From contig NC_087063.1 of NCBI RefSeq assembly GCF_963678635.1, positions 8,280,386 through 8,344,385 of the forward strand: DNA of 64,000 nt, read 5' to 3'. The position numbers and the translations under genes were made by a program. The first letter of the stretch is position 1. Each line of letters opens with the position of its first letter. The notes under the pieces are model-generated. The model searched no databases. It saw nothing but the letters and a program-made list of their open reading frames with translations, and was not told the DNA's origin. Below are positions 1-9,182 of the stretch, one piece after another. This DNA comes from Symsagittifera roscoffensis. Taxonomy: Eukaryota > Xenacoelomorpha > Acoela > Convolutidae.

Positions 1-2971
1 GTGTTTCCATAGTGAGAGGAAAGTCAGGCTGTATTCCTTTGTCAATTTCGGTTTGTTCCGGGCAGTCCCAGTCTTCTTCGGCATAAGGTAGAGTTTCATC
101 GTCCACCTCTACTCGCTTGGTCAACTCGAGATCCAGTGGTAGATCGCAATCGTCCACCACCTCATTCCCGTCGTTCTTGTCGCGAGTACCCCTTTCATTC
201 ACTTCACAAGCAGGATCCACTATCAAATAGTCTCCCTCTTGCATGTCCGCTGGGATGCACCAATCCTCTGACGAGGCATTGTGTGGTTTGATATTCTCGT
301 AATGAGCTGCTCTTCCATTGCTCAATCGATAAAAACGACCTCCTTGATGCACCTCTGTTATCTGAAATGGACCACGCCATTTCTTTAATAATTTCTTGGT
401 TCCTTTTGGTGGAACCACTTGCTGGAACACCCAGACGTAGTCGCCAACCGAGTAGGCTTTCGCATCAGCTGTCCTTTTATCAAACCTCCTTTTTTGTCTA
501 ATTTGCGCCTGTTGCGTATTCCTCCTGCATAAGTCATTGAGGTCCTGCTGTCTTCTAATAACCTCCCGCACATACGTTTGCGGTGCTGTCCTCTTCCCCT
601 CATATTCAGGGTAGAAAAACGTCAACGGGAGCGCTTTTTCATGACCTGTTAACATCATGTGCGGACTTATTCCCGTGGTGGAATGCTCCGTGCTGTTGTA
701 AGCACCCATCACTTGCGGCAAGTGCTTGTCCCAGTCATCCATGTAACGCGAGCAGTAGACTCTCAGCATGGATACCAGGGTGCGATTTTGCCTCTCGACT
801 AAGCCATTCGTTTGCGGGTGATAAGTGGTCGAGTGGGCCTGCGCTACCTGTGACCTTTTCATCAACTCCTTCGTGAGATCGCCCACGAATGCTTTGCCAT
901 TGTCCGATTGGAACGTGATGGGGCAGCCATGCCTCGCTGTCCACGCATTTATCAAATGATCGCATGTTTCTTCCGCCGATGCTGTCATGCAGGGTGCTGC
1001 CTCCGCATACTTCGTAAAATGGTCGATCATTACCAGCACCTGATTATAGCCCGTTGCCGTCATGCAGATTTTCTGATGATCAATTTGCACCACTTCGTTG
1101 AAACCTGACGACTCTACTGACTGTAGGGGGAACCTTAGCTTCCTGGGATCCTTCGCCTGCTGACATGACAGGCATGCTGCGATCCACTTCTCACAAGCCT
1201 TCTTCAATCCCGGCCATTCGAATCGTTTCTGTATCCTGTTGTACACTTTGTCCACGCCTTGATGGCCCATCTGATCATGTGAGCGAAAGAGCAATTCGGT
1301 CTGGTACAACTGTGGTAACACTATTGAATTGTATTTGTAGAGGACCTTGTCCTCCACTTTTCGTTTGCAGGCTACGATTCCGTCCTTGTTCAGGTACAAC
1401 AAGTCGTTTCGCTTCAGGTAGAATTGCTTCAGGATTTTATAGCTGTCTTCTTCCAAGTCTCCCTTGTCAGGTGCTCCATTCTCGATCCATCTCTTCAGAC
1501 TGCTCGTCATTCTATCATTTCGTTGAGCCCTTAGAAGATCCGACAGCCTGTACCTGGCTTTCAAATACGTCTTTACCACGTTCATTTGCCCACTCATTAT
1601 CTCCGGAGCATGAGCATCGTCCATCAACTTGACACACCATATCTTTTTCAAAGGCGTCGCTTCCTGCACAGATGGTTCCAGATTGGTACGGACGACCGTA
1701 CCATGGGGCAGCAATCTGGTTGGGCGTTTCGAAACTGCTATCAGCTCGAGCTCGTCCGCGGCATTATCTACCACAGTGCCCCCTTCATCTGAGGTGTATC
1801 TGTCCCTGTCTGGATCCTGATGTGTTTCTCGGTCCAGTCCACGCTGCTTCCAGTCTACCAATAAGGAGTGGATTGCGATCTCTGACATATCGGAATTGGA
1901 AGTTGTTTCAGACGTGTTGTCCCAGGACTGAGGTCCCGAGTCAACACTTGAGTCGACTGATTCTCCAACATCATATTCCAAGTTGTTTGAGATGTTTCTC
2001 GACTCCCCGGACAAAACTCTGTCCATCGGTCGCTTTGAACCCGACTCCCCGGACAAAATTCTGCCCCTAGGTGGTCTAGTCAACCTCTCCCCGGACAAGT
2101 CGTCCTGCACGGGCTCAACGGTGTCTGACTCCTCAGACGAGTCGTCCTTGACTGGCTCTAAGGTATCAGACTCGCCGGACATTGTCTCGTGCACGGACGA
2201 ACAATCTGGGCTCGGCTCGTATTCCTCTTTTGCATCCGTGAAGTGCACTCTCCTCGTGAAGCTAGATTTCGACCTGATTCTGACTTCCTCAGTAGTTTGG
2301 TTCTGATTCAGTGTTCCATATTCAGTGAACGAAGTTCTTAACAAGACCTCCTTCGGCATCGAGCTCACCAGCTGGTTGACAATCGACCTGCAATCCCGTT
2401 CAACGCCTCGGCTGCGAATGGACACTGGCCTCTTCTCTGTTCTCTCGGTGACAGTCAACTGCTGCATGGTCTCCAGCCATTCACGATCATGCCTATCCAC
2501 TTCCCTGTCCAACAAGTCACGGAGTTTTCCCATGACGTCCGGCGCCATGTTCACCGTCCTGTTCAATAGAGCCATGCTGTTTATACCCAGCCTGGTTAGT
2601 TCTTGCTGTACCAAGTTGGATCGGACTAGCAGATCCAACGGAACGGGCTCGCCTCTGGCTAAAAGCTTTATCTCCGCGGCCGTCTCCACTGGAAGGTCAG
2701 GGTGTCCAGGTATAGGATGTCCTGACTTGTCTAACCACCTAGTAAGTGGCAGCTTGTCGTAGGTTTCTTTCTCCAGAAAGGAAAACCCGTCTTTGATCTC
2801 TGATTGGTTAGCCTGTCTCTCCTCGAGGCGCTCATAAAATTCTGTCTTTTTACTGAGGCTATCTGCGTTCTGGTGCTTGTCACGTGTACGGTGCTCTATG
2901 ATCATGTGGTATCCATCCAGGCGCACGATCCAACGACCAATGTAGCTTTGGTCCATCGAATAGGTTTTCAG
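1..2971 (-). CDS. pol: pol, 3' part: end of RNase H, long linker, integrase (partial)
   Basis: This is the continuation, in the same frame, of the pol reading frame after the UAG at 2972-2974. I read every codon and found no further stop down to base 1. It opens with the last RNase H segment, including a KHQNADSLSKK motif. A roughly 500-residue acidic, repetitive linker follows. Next comes an integrase: an H-x4-H...C-x2-C zinc-binding domain at about 1270-1150, then catalytic Asp 1079-1081, Asp 902-904 and Glu 794-796, with 35 residues between the last two (D,D-35-E). A GPY/F-type module (WRGPF, about 380) comes next, then an acidic C-terminal tail that runs out of the window. The integrase inserts the element cDNA into host DNA. 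The family is certain; whether this half is translated depends on the upstream stop. Confidence 0.88.
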   Translation of the reverse strand, partial: MKTYSMDQSYIGRWIVRLDGYHMIIEHRTRDKHQNADSLSKKTEFYERLEERQANQSEIKDGFSFLEKETYDKLPLTRWLDKSGHPIPGHPDLPVETAAEIKLLARGEPVPLDLLVRSNLVQQELTRLGINSMALLNRTVNMAPDVMGKLRDLLDREVDRHDREWLETMQQLTVTERTEKRPVSIRSRGVERDCRSIVNQLVSSMPKEVLLRTSFTEYGTLNQNQTTEEVRIRSKSSFTRRVHFTDAKEEYEPSPDCSSVHETMSGESDTLEPVKDDSSEESDTVEPVQDDLSGERLTRPPRGRILSGESGSKRPMDRVLSGESRNISNNLEYDVGESVDSSVDSGPQSWDNTSETTSNSDMSEIAIHSLLVDWKQRGLDRETHQDPDRDRYTSDEGGTVVDNAADELELIAVSKRPTRLLPHGTVVRTNLEPSVQEATPLKKIWCVKLMDDAHAPEIMSGQMNVVKTYLKARYRLSDLLRAQRNDRMTSSLKRWIENGAPDKGDLEEDSYKILKQFYLKRNDLLYLNKDGIVACKRKVEDKVLYKYNSIVLPQLYQTELLFRSHDQMGHQGVDKVYNRIQKRFEWPGLKKACEKWIAACLSCQQAKDPRKLRFPLQSVESSGFNEVVQIDHQKICMTATGYNQVLVMIDHFTKYAEAAPCMTASAEETCDHLINAWTARHGCPITFQSDNGKAFVGDLTKELMKRSQVAQAHSTTYHPQTNGLVERQNRTLVSMLRVYCSRYMDDWDKHLPQVMGAYNSTEHSTTGISPHMMLTGHEKALPLTFFYPEYEGKRTAPQTYVREVIRRQQDLNDLCRRNTQQAQIRQKRRFDKRTADAKAYSVGDYVWVFQQVVPPKGTKKLLKKWRGPFQITEVHQGGRFYRLSNGRAAHYENIKPHNASSEDWCIPADMQEGDYLIVDPACEVNERGTRDKNDGNEVVDDCDLPLDLELTKRVEVDDETLPYAEEDWDCPEQTEIDKGIQPDFPLTMET

Positions 2972-5569
2972 CTAGGCGAGGGCTCGATTATCCACACGTA
3001 ACTTGAAGGGAGCACTCCCCAAGTAGGCCCTGTATTTTTCTACGAAAGTGATCACCGCAAACATCTCCGCTTTTGGTGCGCCGTACTTCATTTCAGTATC
3101 ACTCAGGACTTTACTCCCGTAGGCTATCGGACGAAGAACCGTTCTCCCGTTCCACTCCTGCTCCTGGTGAAGTATGCCCGATATCGCAACCACTGATGCA
3201 TCCGTGTCCAGCACGAACATCCCCTTCTCTGTTGGCATGCCGAGGACCGGTGCCTCGCAAAGTTCACGCTTGATGTTCTCAAATGAAACTTGTGCCTCAT
3301 CAGTCCAGGTGAACTTTTTGCCTTTGTTTCTCATCAACCTCTGCATGGGGTATATTTTGTCAGCATACCCCTTGATGAACTCTCGATAATAATTTGCGAA
3401 TCCCAGAAAACTCATCAGCTGTGTATCTGTTTTAGGTGCCTTCCAGGTCAGCACCGCTTCAACCGCTTCGGGATCTGGTCTCACTCCATGTTTGTCAACC
3501 AGGCGGCCCAGATACTTTATGGAATCCCTGAGGATTTCACACTTAGAGGGTTTGCATTTCAGACCCGCCTGCTTCATGCAAGAAAACACCTCCTCCAACC
3601 TCTCTATGTGGTCTTCTAAGGTTGGTGTTGCAATCACGACATCATCGACATAACACATGATGAGATTCCCGTATTTCTTAGTGACGCTCGTGAGTGCCTG
3701 GGCCATCAGTCGCTGGAATGTGGCCGTCGCATTGCACAATCCGAATGGCATCCTCTTCCACTGGAACAATCCCAGCTCACACGCGAAGCCTGTTTTCTCT
3801 CGATCTTGCTTTCTAAGTGGCACTTGCCAGAATGCAGAGCCCAGATCCAACGTCGTGAAGAACTTCGCATCTCCCAGCTTGGACAAGCTCTCATCGATGC
3901 GGGGAATCGGGTATGCGTCCTTTATAGTCACTGCGTTCAGATAACGGAAATCACAACAAAACCTGAGTTGTCCCCCTTTCTTTTTCGCCATGACCACGCC
4001 ACAAGCCCATGGGGACTTCGACGGCTCGATCATGTCGTACTCCATTAACATCTCGATTTCCTTCCTACACGCTTCTGACTTGTTTGGGGTCATTCTTCTC
4101 GCCCCTTCCCTATGAGGTACCGAGCCCTCTTCTATCTCAATCTCGTGCTCTACAAAATTGCAACAACCTATGTCAGCCTTGTGTTTCGAAAAAACGTCTG
4201 CGTTCCGATTTAGCACCGCTCTGAGCGAATTTAGTTCCTTGTCTGATATTTTACCCTTTAGATGTTCTATCTCAGGTAGGACAGGTTTATTCGCTGCTAA
4301 CTCTGCCTCCGTCGGTCTCTCAGGGAAGTTGGAACAACTAGACAGCCCATCATCTGTTTCCGACTTCATTGAAAACAATTTCCTAGAAGATTTCAATTCA
4401 TTCACTCTTTTCATTATACATTCTTGGTTCGCATGCAATGGACATTTAGTTACATCAAACTTTTTCAAGTTCTCCACACTCTGAAAGTCTGTGTTCAGAG
4501 GCAAAGCGTAGTCAAGTTTCTTTCCCCTCCGTATTGTCACTGTTGTTGCTTCTGTGTTCAATAACACACTCACACACAGTCCGCTCTGAGTGAGTGAGAA
4601 GCTTCTTCCTAAAATAGCCGAGCTTTTACTGTTTGGATTTGGTACCAGACACACCTGTCTGTCATTGCTGAGTTCATTCAAGTTCCTCATCCTAAACGTC
4701 GCTACTACGGCTTGGTTTGGTTTTAATCTAACTTTTCGATCCAGAAAAATCGGCACCTTGGCCTGATTAATTAAGATCTTATTAAGGGGTCTTTTTTCAT
4801 ACTTTCTCTCAGGATCCTTGATCCTAATCAATCCGTCATTGAGATCGATCGTGACGTCAAAGTTGCGAACGAAATCCCTTCCTAAGATGAACTGGTCGGA
4901 TTCGTCCAAACTCTCTACTACTAGGAAGCTCATCCAAAGATGTCTTCCTCCGAGCTGCAGTGAAATGATCGGGGTTCGTCCGGTGACATAGATTGCTCCC
5001 TGATTGGCAGCTGCCAACCTGATGTTTGTCGGTATGAGATCCGACCTTTCGAAACCCATGTCAGTCCAAGTTTTGACTGGCATGACACTAACCACTGCTC
5101 CCGTGTCTAGCAGTCCCTTTACTGAAAGTTGTCTGCCTTGCACGTCCAGAACGTGTGCGGCCAGATCGGCCTCACAACCAAAATGCACCGCATCTTGTTC
5201 GAGCATCGCGTTGTGTCCGATTCGTCTAACCTTCAGCTCCTCTTGACCAATGTATATCCGGCCAATCTGATCGTTCGCATCAGTTATTTGAGCTTTCGTG
5301 TAGATATTGATGCCATCCACATTCATCAGGATCGGGTAAGGGCCATGGACATCGATATAATGTCCGTCCACTTTCATCAGTCTCGGACCTCCCGTTGTGA
5401 GCAGCGCTCGCACTGCCCTGGAGTCCAGTTTGGGATCCTTCTCCTTCAGGTAGTCGGCATAGATGTCCAGGTGGACTAGTGTAATCTCGGATGGTTCACT
5501 CAAGTTCTTGACCACCTGGTGCCCTGCGACTGAGATGATGGACATTATTTTGGTCCCCGCTTTCGTCAT
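2972..5569 (-). CDS. pol: pol, 5' part: aspartic protease, reverse transcriptase, RNase H
   Basis: The first Met of the pol region is at 5569, but the frame is open back to the gag stop at 5606, so Gag-Pol is probably made by readthrough. An aspartic protease has the active-site DTG (LLDTG, about 5100) and a later ILGRD strand. The reverse transcriptase has FCCDFRYLN and the YVDD catalytic box near 3650. RNase H follows with its first Asp in LDTDAS, the Glu in APKAEMFAV and an Asp in RVDNRALA. The frame then meets UAG at 2972-2974, where the family normally has Trp before LK. The product would copy RNA to DNA and process the polyprotein. The element is otherwise uncorrupted here, so this is either one inactivating substitution or a second recoded stop; substitution is the simpler view. 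Confidence 0.92.
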   Translation of the reverse strand: MTKAGTKIMSIISVAGHQVVKNLSEPSEITLVHLDIYADYLKEKDPKLDSRAVRALLTTGGPRLMKVDGHYIDVHGPYPILMNVDGINIYTKAQITDANDQIGRIYIGQEELKVRRIGHNAMLEQDAVHFGCEADLAAHVLDVQGRQLSVKGLLDTGAVVSVMPVKTWTDMGFERSDLIPTNIRLAAANQGAIYVTGRTPIISLQLGGRHLWMSFLVVESLDESDQFILGRDFVRNFDVTIDLNDGLIRIKDPERKYEKRPLNKILINQAKVPIFLDRKVRLKPNQAVVATFRMRNLNELSNDRQVCLVPNPNSKSSAILGRSFSLTQSGLCVSVLLNTEATTVTIRRGKKLDYALPLNTDFQSVENLKKFDVTKCPLHANQECIMKRVNELKSSRKLFSMKSETDDGLSSCSNFPERPTEAELAANKPVLPEIEHLKGKISDKELNSLRAVLNRNADVFSKHKADIGCCNFVEHEIEIEEGSVPHREGARRMTPNKSEACRKEIEMLMEYDMIEPSKSPWACGVVMAKKKGGQLRFCCDFRYLNAVTIKDAYPIPRIDESLSKLGDAKFFTTLDLGSAFWQVPLRKQDREKTGFACELGLFQWKRMPFGLCNATATFQRLMAQALTSVTKKYGNLIMCYVDDVVIATPTLEDHIERLEEVFSCMKQAGLKCKPSKCEILRDSIKYLGRLVDKHGVRPDPEAVEAVLTWKAPKTDTQLMSFLGFANYYREFIKGYADKIYPMQRLMRNKGKKFTWTDEAQVSFENIKRELCEAPVLGMPTEKGMFVLDTDASVVAISGILHQEQEWNGRTVLRPIAYGSKVLSDTEMKYGAPKAEMFAVITFVEKYRAYLGSAPFKLRVDNRALA

Positions 5570-5602
5570 GCCGAAAGTCTTACCAGATATAACGTTCAGT
5601 TT

Positions 5603-5608
5603 TAGTCA
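5603..5608 (-). promoter_or_regulatory. Candidate stop-codon readthrough site, UGA-CUA, between gag and pol
   Basis: gag ends in UGA at 5608-5606 and the next codon is CUA (5605-5603). Gag and pol are in the same frame, with 12 further open codons between this stop and the first pol Met. UGA followed by CUA is a well known leaky context in viral and cellular mRNAs. Most Ty3/gypsy elements use a frameshift or one continuous ORF, so readthrough is inferred from frame identity and context. Confidence 0.65.
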
Positions 5609-8413
5609 CTGTTTCTTGGGTTCCTCTTTGTCTTCTGCTTTTGTCGTTTTACCCAGGACATTAAAACTTTCCCGAAGATCTGTGCTCTCCAGCTCCGACC
5701 TTACCCATTGCTCCACTTCTTTCGTGGCTAGGTATTGTTTGACATTCTGCAGCGCTGTCCTTGCCGTCAGGCCGTAATCCACCTTGAGTGGGCTAGACGA
5801 CTCTGCTTCGAGGTTCGAGGCTACCACCTCGTCAGGCCATGTCCTAACCTTTTTGGTCGTGAAGGTGCTCGGTGTCGTCTCCTTTCTCCGAGATTCAGCC
5901 TCGTTCATCAGACGTGCTCGACTGGCCTTGACACCCGAAAGCGCCTTCTCGTGGCGGGGATGTTTCGCGTCCGCTACTGCGTCCCAAAATTGAGTACTAT
6001 CCGACTTGAAGTGTCCCTCCAAATTACAGAAGAAACACCTCGGACCATATTTCATGATGAGCCCTCTAACGTACTCTTCATGATCCTCGTCGGTCGCGTC
6101 GGCGTCCTCGAGAAAAAAACCTATGGCCTTCATGTTCTGTTTGTATGCAGAACACGCAGAAACGTGATGGTCCATCGAACCACAATTCGCACACGACCTC
6201 CTCTTATCCATGTCATCGCGAGGTTTGTACCAACTGGAATTCGCACCAGTGTTTGTCCCGCTATAGTTGCCATAATTGCTGTAACGGTTTTGCGCCCTCG
6301 GTTTTATGAGTAAATACTCGCGTGACTTCATACGCAAGTCGTCAGGCGTGGGTACCTGGTCAAGCGACAGGGTGAAGTGAGTGGCCAACATCGTCTTCAA
6401 CTCCTCACTCCTTACTCCATCCATAAACTTTGAAGCAATCGCCAAGTTTCGCTCGGATATTCTCTCATCCGGGTTGCTTCTCCTCCTGAGCAATTCAAGG
6501 TCGTCCAAGTATTTATCTATTGATTCTTCATCTCTTTGACGCCTCTTCTCGAACTTCACCATAGCCTGGTGCCCTTGTACTCCAGAGCCGAAACGATTCA
6601 GCAGGATGTCGAATATCTTGCGAGCGCTGTCTCTCTCATTGGCTCTTTTCGCCATTACACAACTTAATGCAGTACCCTCCAGGTTGCTCGTCAGCGCGCT
6701 GCACTCTTGTTTCTTGGAGAGATTCTCTTCCTCAAAGTGTAACTTCATCACCTCTATCCAAGTATCAATGCAGCCGTCTGACTCGTCTTTATATGACTTC
6801 GGCTTTTTCAGTGTCCTCCTTGACGTCTCTCCTCTCTCTGTTGACTTCGAGAGCTTGGTGATGAATGTTTCAAGAGATCTGTTCAGAGGTTCAAACATCG
6901 AGGCATACATCGTTGTGTCCTGTGAGACTGTAGTCAGGTCTGGTACTGAACTGACTTGTGGCACGGTTGGCAACCTTGTCTCCGGGGTGGCATCTGCCTC
7001 CGGCGGGACTGGATTCGTCCAGCCAGGCCTCTGCGGGGCTGCCCTTGGCCGCTCCTTGTTTCTAGGTTCGTAGTTCGTTCTCGAGCCTTGCTGGGCTCTG
7101 GCATTGCCGCCCGTACCATCTCCAACATTCGCATGGCGTGAACGCTCCCTTGGGTTGGAATGCTCCTGCCAACTACTCCCATTCAGGATTGCGTCAAGCT
7201 TCCGCATCATTAAGTCAGACTTTGCATCTAACCTCTTCTCCAGGCTGGTCATCGTGTGGGCGTAGGTACTATCATGATCGTTCAACAATCGTTCGATCTC
7301 TCTGGTCATCCTAGCCTCTCTTTCGTATGACTCCTTGTTTGCCTGTGCCAGGCTCTCCGCCAGGCATTGATCGGTGTTGCGAATCAACTGGGCGTGATCA
7401 ACCCTCGCCTGCGACTTCACGTGCGTTAGTTCATCTCTCAGATTCTCTTGACCCTTGTGAGCTCTCTCATCCACTTGATCTATTCTTTTAGTCATGTCCC
7501 GTCTCAGTTCATCCAGACCATTCATTACGCCAGCGAACATGTCACTTATGTCGCCAGTGGCCCCAAATGACGGGGTTAGTCCCAGAGTAGATGAGGTCAA
7601 CTGCGGCTGCAGCCTGGTGCTTGACGACGCACCGCCTTTTTGCTTGCTCATGGACGTCATTAATCTGTCGAAGGTTGATGACGCTCCCATCGTTATCCCA
7701 TCTGACATGGGCCTGGTCGGCGAGGCTGATAACGCCTTCCCGTTCTTATCGTTCCTTGGGCACGGTGTGAAATTCACATCCGGATGGGATGTTTCCGGGT
7801 AGTCATAACTGGAAAATAAACCTACAGTTGGTAGTGACGCCATGCGCTCGTCATACAATGACTTCCAACTCTTCTTGGCCTTCGAACCCGGTTGTTCTTC
7901 ACTCGGGCTTATACTCGACATCATTGCGTTGTTGCTCTGCTTGGCCAGAGATGAGTGGGTACTAGCCGAATGTGAGTATTCTCCCCTCCACCTGCGACTC
8001 TTGGTCTCCGATTTGGACATTCCCTTGAATAAAACTTCCTCTCGCGGCTCGACCTCGGAACGCTCCGAGGTCTCCTCCGTCCTCTCGACTTCCTCCCGCT
8101 CGAGGTCCTCACTCGGCTCAAAGTCGGGTCGAATGAGCGTCTGTTCTTCCTCGTCAAAGGGGTCCACAAGCGTTTCGCTCGCGGTTCCGGTTTCGGCGCT
8201 CCGCCTTTGATCGCCATCGAGGTTTTTCTCGCTCCTCAATCTCATTTCGCTCACTGAAAGATCAGGTTGACCTTTAGTCGATTCGTTTTCGGCAAACACG
8301 TCGGAGGCGCTGCTAAACGAGGACTGGCTACGCCTAGTTTTAAATTTTCGCGTGCTGCCCTTACTCAGCCTGGGGATCTTAGTAGTCGATCCTAACGAGT
8401 CCCGGCGCTGCAT
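5606..8413 (-). CDS. gag: Gag polyprotein of the Ty3/gypsy element
   Basis: The 935-residue Gag is long for the family. The first third is Ser/Glu/Arg-rich and low-complexity, followed by a likely coiled-coil stretch of mixed charge. Residues around 520-680 fit the retrotransposon gag (capsid) domain, with WIEVMKLHF, ALSCVMAKRA and the ESIDKYLDDLELLRRR helix. Two zinc knuckles follow. The first (CANCGSMDHHVSAC, near 6190-6150) fits C-x2-C-x4-H-x4-C exactly. The second (about 6030-5990) is C-x2-C-x4-H with Ser (AGT) where the last Cys is expected, a one-base change from TGT. Start at 8413 is the first Met of the open frame. Gag would form the particle and package element RNA. Confidence 0.9.
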   Translation of the reverse strand: MQRRDSLGSTTKIPRLSKGSTRKFKTRRSQSSFSSASDVFAENESTKGQPDLSVSEMRLRSEKNLDGDQRRSAETGTASETLVDPFDEEEQTLIRPDFEPSEDLEREEVERTEETSERSEVEPREEVLFKGMSKSETKSRRWRGEYSHSASTHSSLAKQSNNAMMSSISPSEEQPGSKAKKSWKSLYDERMASLPTVGLFSSYDYPETSHPDVNFTPCPRNDKNGKALSASPTRPMSDGITMGASSTFDRLMTSMSKQKGGASSSTRLQPQLTSSTLGLTPSFGATGDISDMFAGVMNGLDELRRDMTKRIDQVDERAHKGQENLRDELTHVKSQARVDHAQLIRNTDQCLAESLAQANKESYEREARMTREIERLLNDHDSTYAHTMTSLEKRLDAKSDLMMRKLDAILNGSSWQEHSNPRERSRHANVGDGTGGNARAQQGSRTNYEPRNKERPRAAPQRPGWTNPVPPEADATPETRLPTVPQVSSVPDLTTVSQDTTMYASMFEPLNRSLETFITKLSKSTERGETSRRTLKKPKSYKDESDGCIDTWIEVMKLHFEEENLSKKQECSALTSNLEGTALSCVMAKRANERDSARKIFDILLNRFGSGVQGHQAMVKFEKRRQRDEESIDKYLDDLELLRRRSNPDERISERNLAIASKFMDGVRSEELKTMLATHFTLSLDQVPTPDDLRMKSREYLLIKPRAQNRYSNYGNYSGTNTGANSSWYKPRDDMDKRRSCANCGSMDHHVSACSAYKQNMKAIGFFLEDADATDEDHEEYVRGLIMKYGPRCFFCNLEGHFKSDSTQFWDAVADAKHPRHEKALSGVKASRARLMNEAESRRKETTPSTFTTKKVRTWPDEVVASNLEAESSSPLKVDYGLTARTALQNVKQYLATKEVEQWVRSELESTDLRESFNVLGKTTKAEDKEEPKKQ

Positions 8414-8886
8414 GCTTTGTTACAAAAACAATTTTCGTATGATTTAATGGCGACGCACACGTGCCGCAAACAAATTCAAGTTAAATTACTTAACGCTGCC
8501 TCCTCGATCTCGTAAGAATTAAGAGTGTCTCTTAGATTTCTCAATGACAATATTAGTGACTCCGTTAGAGTTACACACACACAGGGCCTGCTCAGTATTG
8601 ATATAATGCTAGCTCGACCTTGTCGTATATTATAACAGTATCACAAAATTTTCACAAGATCCAATCAACACACCAAACACAATAGATAACCAGATAAGAA
8701 TATCCTACAGGTGACAGCGACCTTTTGTCAGTATCAATTTATTGCTACACAATTTGTCAAGTCACTGCTTTGTTAAAATTAAACAATCTTTGATAAAAAG
8801 CAGTGATGATTCAGAAACAGATCAATAAAACTTAGTCTTAAAGAAAAAGACTTCCCCCAATCGGAACGATCCGAAAGAACAAAGCC
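8414..8886. other. Retrotransposon leader, no gene
   Basis: About 470 bases upstream of gag on the minus strand. There is no coding signal and no RNA gene that I can recognise. A primer-binding site is expected just inside the 5' LTR, but I could not identify a convincing tRNA-complementary stretch here. Confidence 0.5.
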
Positions 8887-8996
8887 CAGGACACAGTCTT
8901 CTCAAGTGGGTGTGTATTTGCCTAATACACCCACCGAGGTCTTCTTTTAGGTGCCCTGCGATTGCCCGAGCTGTCCTATTAAGTAGCTCAAGGCAA
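8887..8996 (-). ncRNA. Structured RNA element, copy 1, in retrotransposon leader
   Basis: An outer stem pairs 8887-8894 with 8951-8958. An inner stem pairs 8906-8913 (GTGGGTGT) with 8927-8934 (ACACCCAC). A second hairpin pairs 8962-8966 plus 8968-8972 with 8985-8989 plus 8992-8996. In copy 2 the inner stem changes on both sides and pairing is kept. The one A-C mismatch of the outer stem on the plus strand becomes a G-U wobble on the minus strand, the element's RNA strand. The role is unknown; packaging, dimerisation or translation control are guesses. Confidence 0.6.
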
Positions 8997-9069
8997 CCTC
9001 TGATCGAAAATTTCTAAAGTCTATGAAAAAGCTCCCCCACACCCGGAACGCTCCACGTGCACGAGAGCA

Positions 9070-9182
9070 GGGAACAACTTTTCTTCTCAAGTGAGTGTGT
9101 ATTTGCCTAATACACTCACCGAGGTCTTCTTTTATTTGTTCCCGGATTGCCCGAACTTTCTTATTAATTAGCTCAAGGCAAC
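9070..9182 (-). ncRNA. Structured RNA element, copy 2, in retrotransposon leader
   Basis: This is a diverged tandem copy of the element at 8887-8996. The outer stem is 9070-9077 with 9136-9143. The inner stem is 9091-9098 (GTGAGTGT) with 9112-9119 (ACACTCAC). The last hairpin uses 9153-9157 and 9170-9174; its plus-strand A-C mismatch is again a G-U pair on the minus strand. Flanking unpaired blocks (TTCTCAA before and CGAGGTCTTCTTTTA after the inner stem) are unchanged between copies, while the stems differ. Confidence 0.6.

Noticed and set aside
583-8217. Many plus-strand open frames across the retrotransposon (for example 1165-1632, 1672-2070, 5735-6313, 6606-7073)
   Set aside because: They are antisense shadows of gag and pol; the minus frame carries all family motifs.
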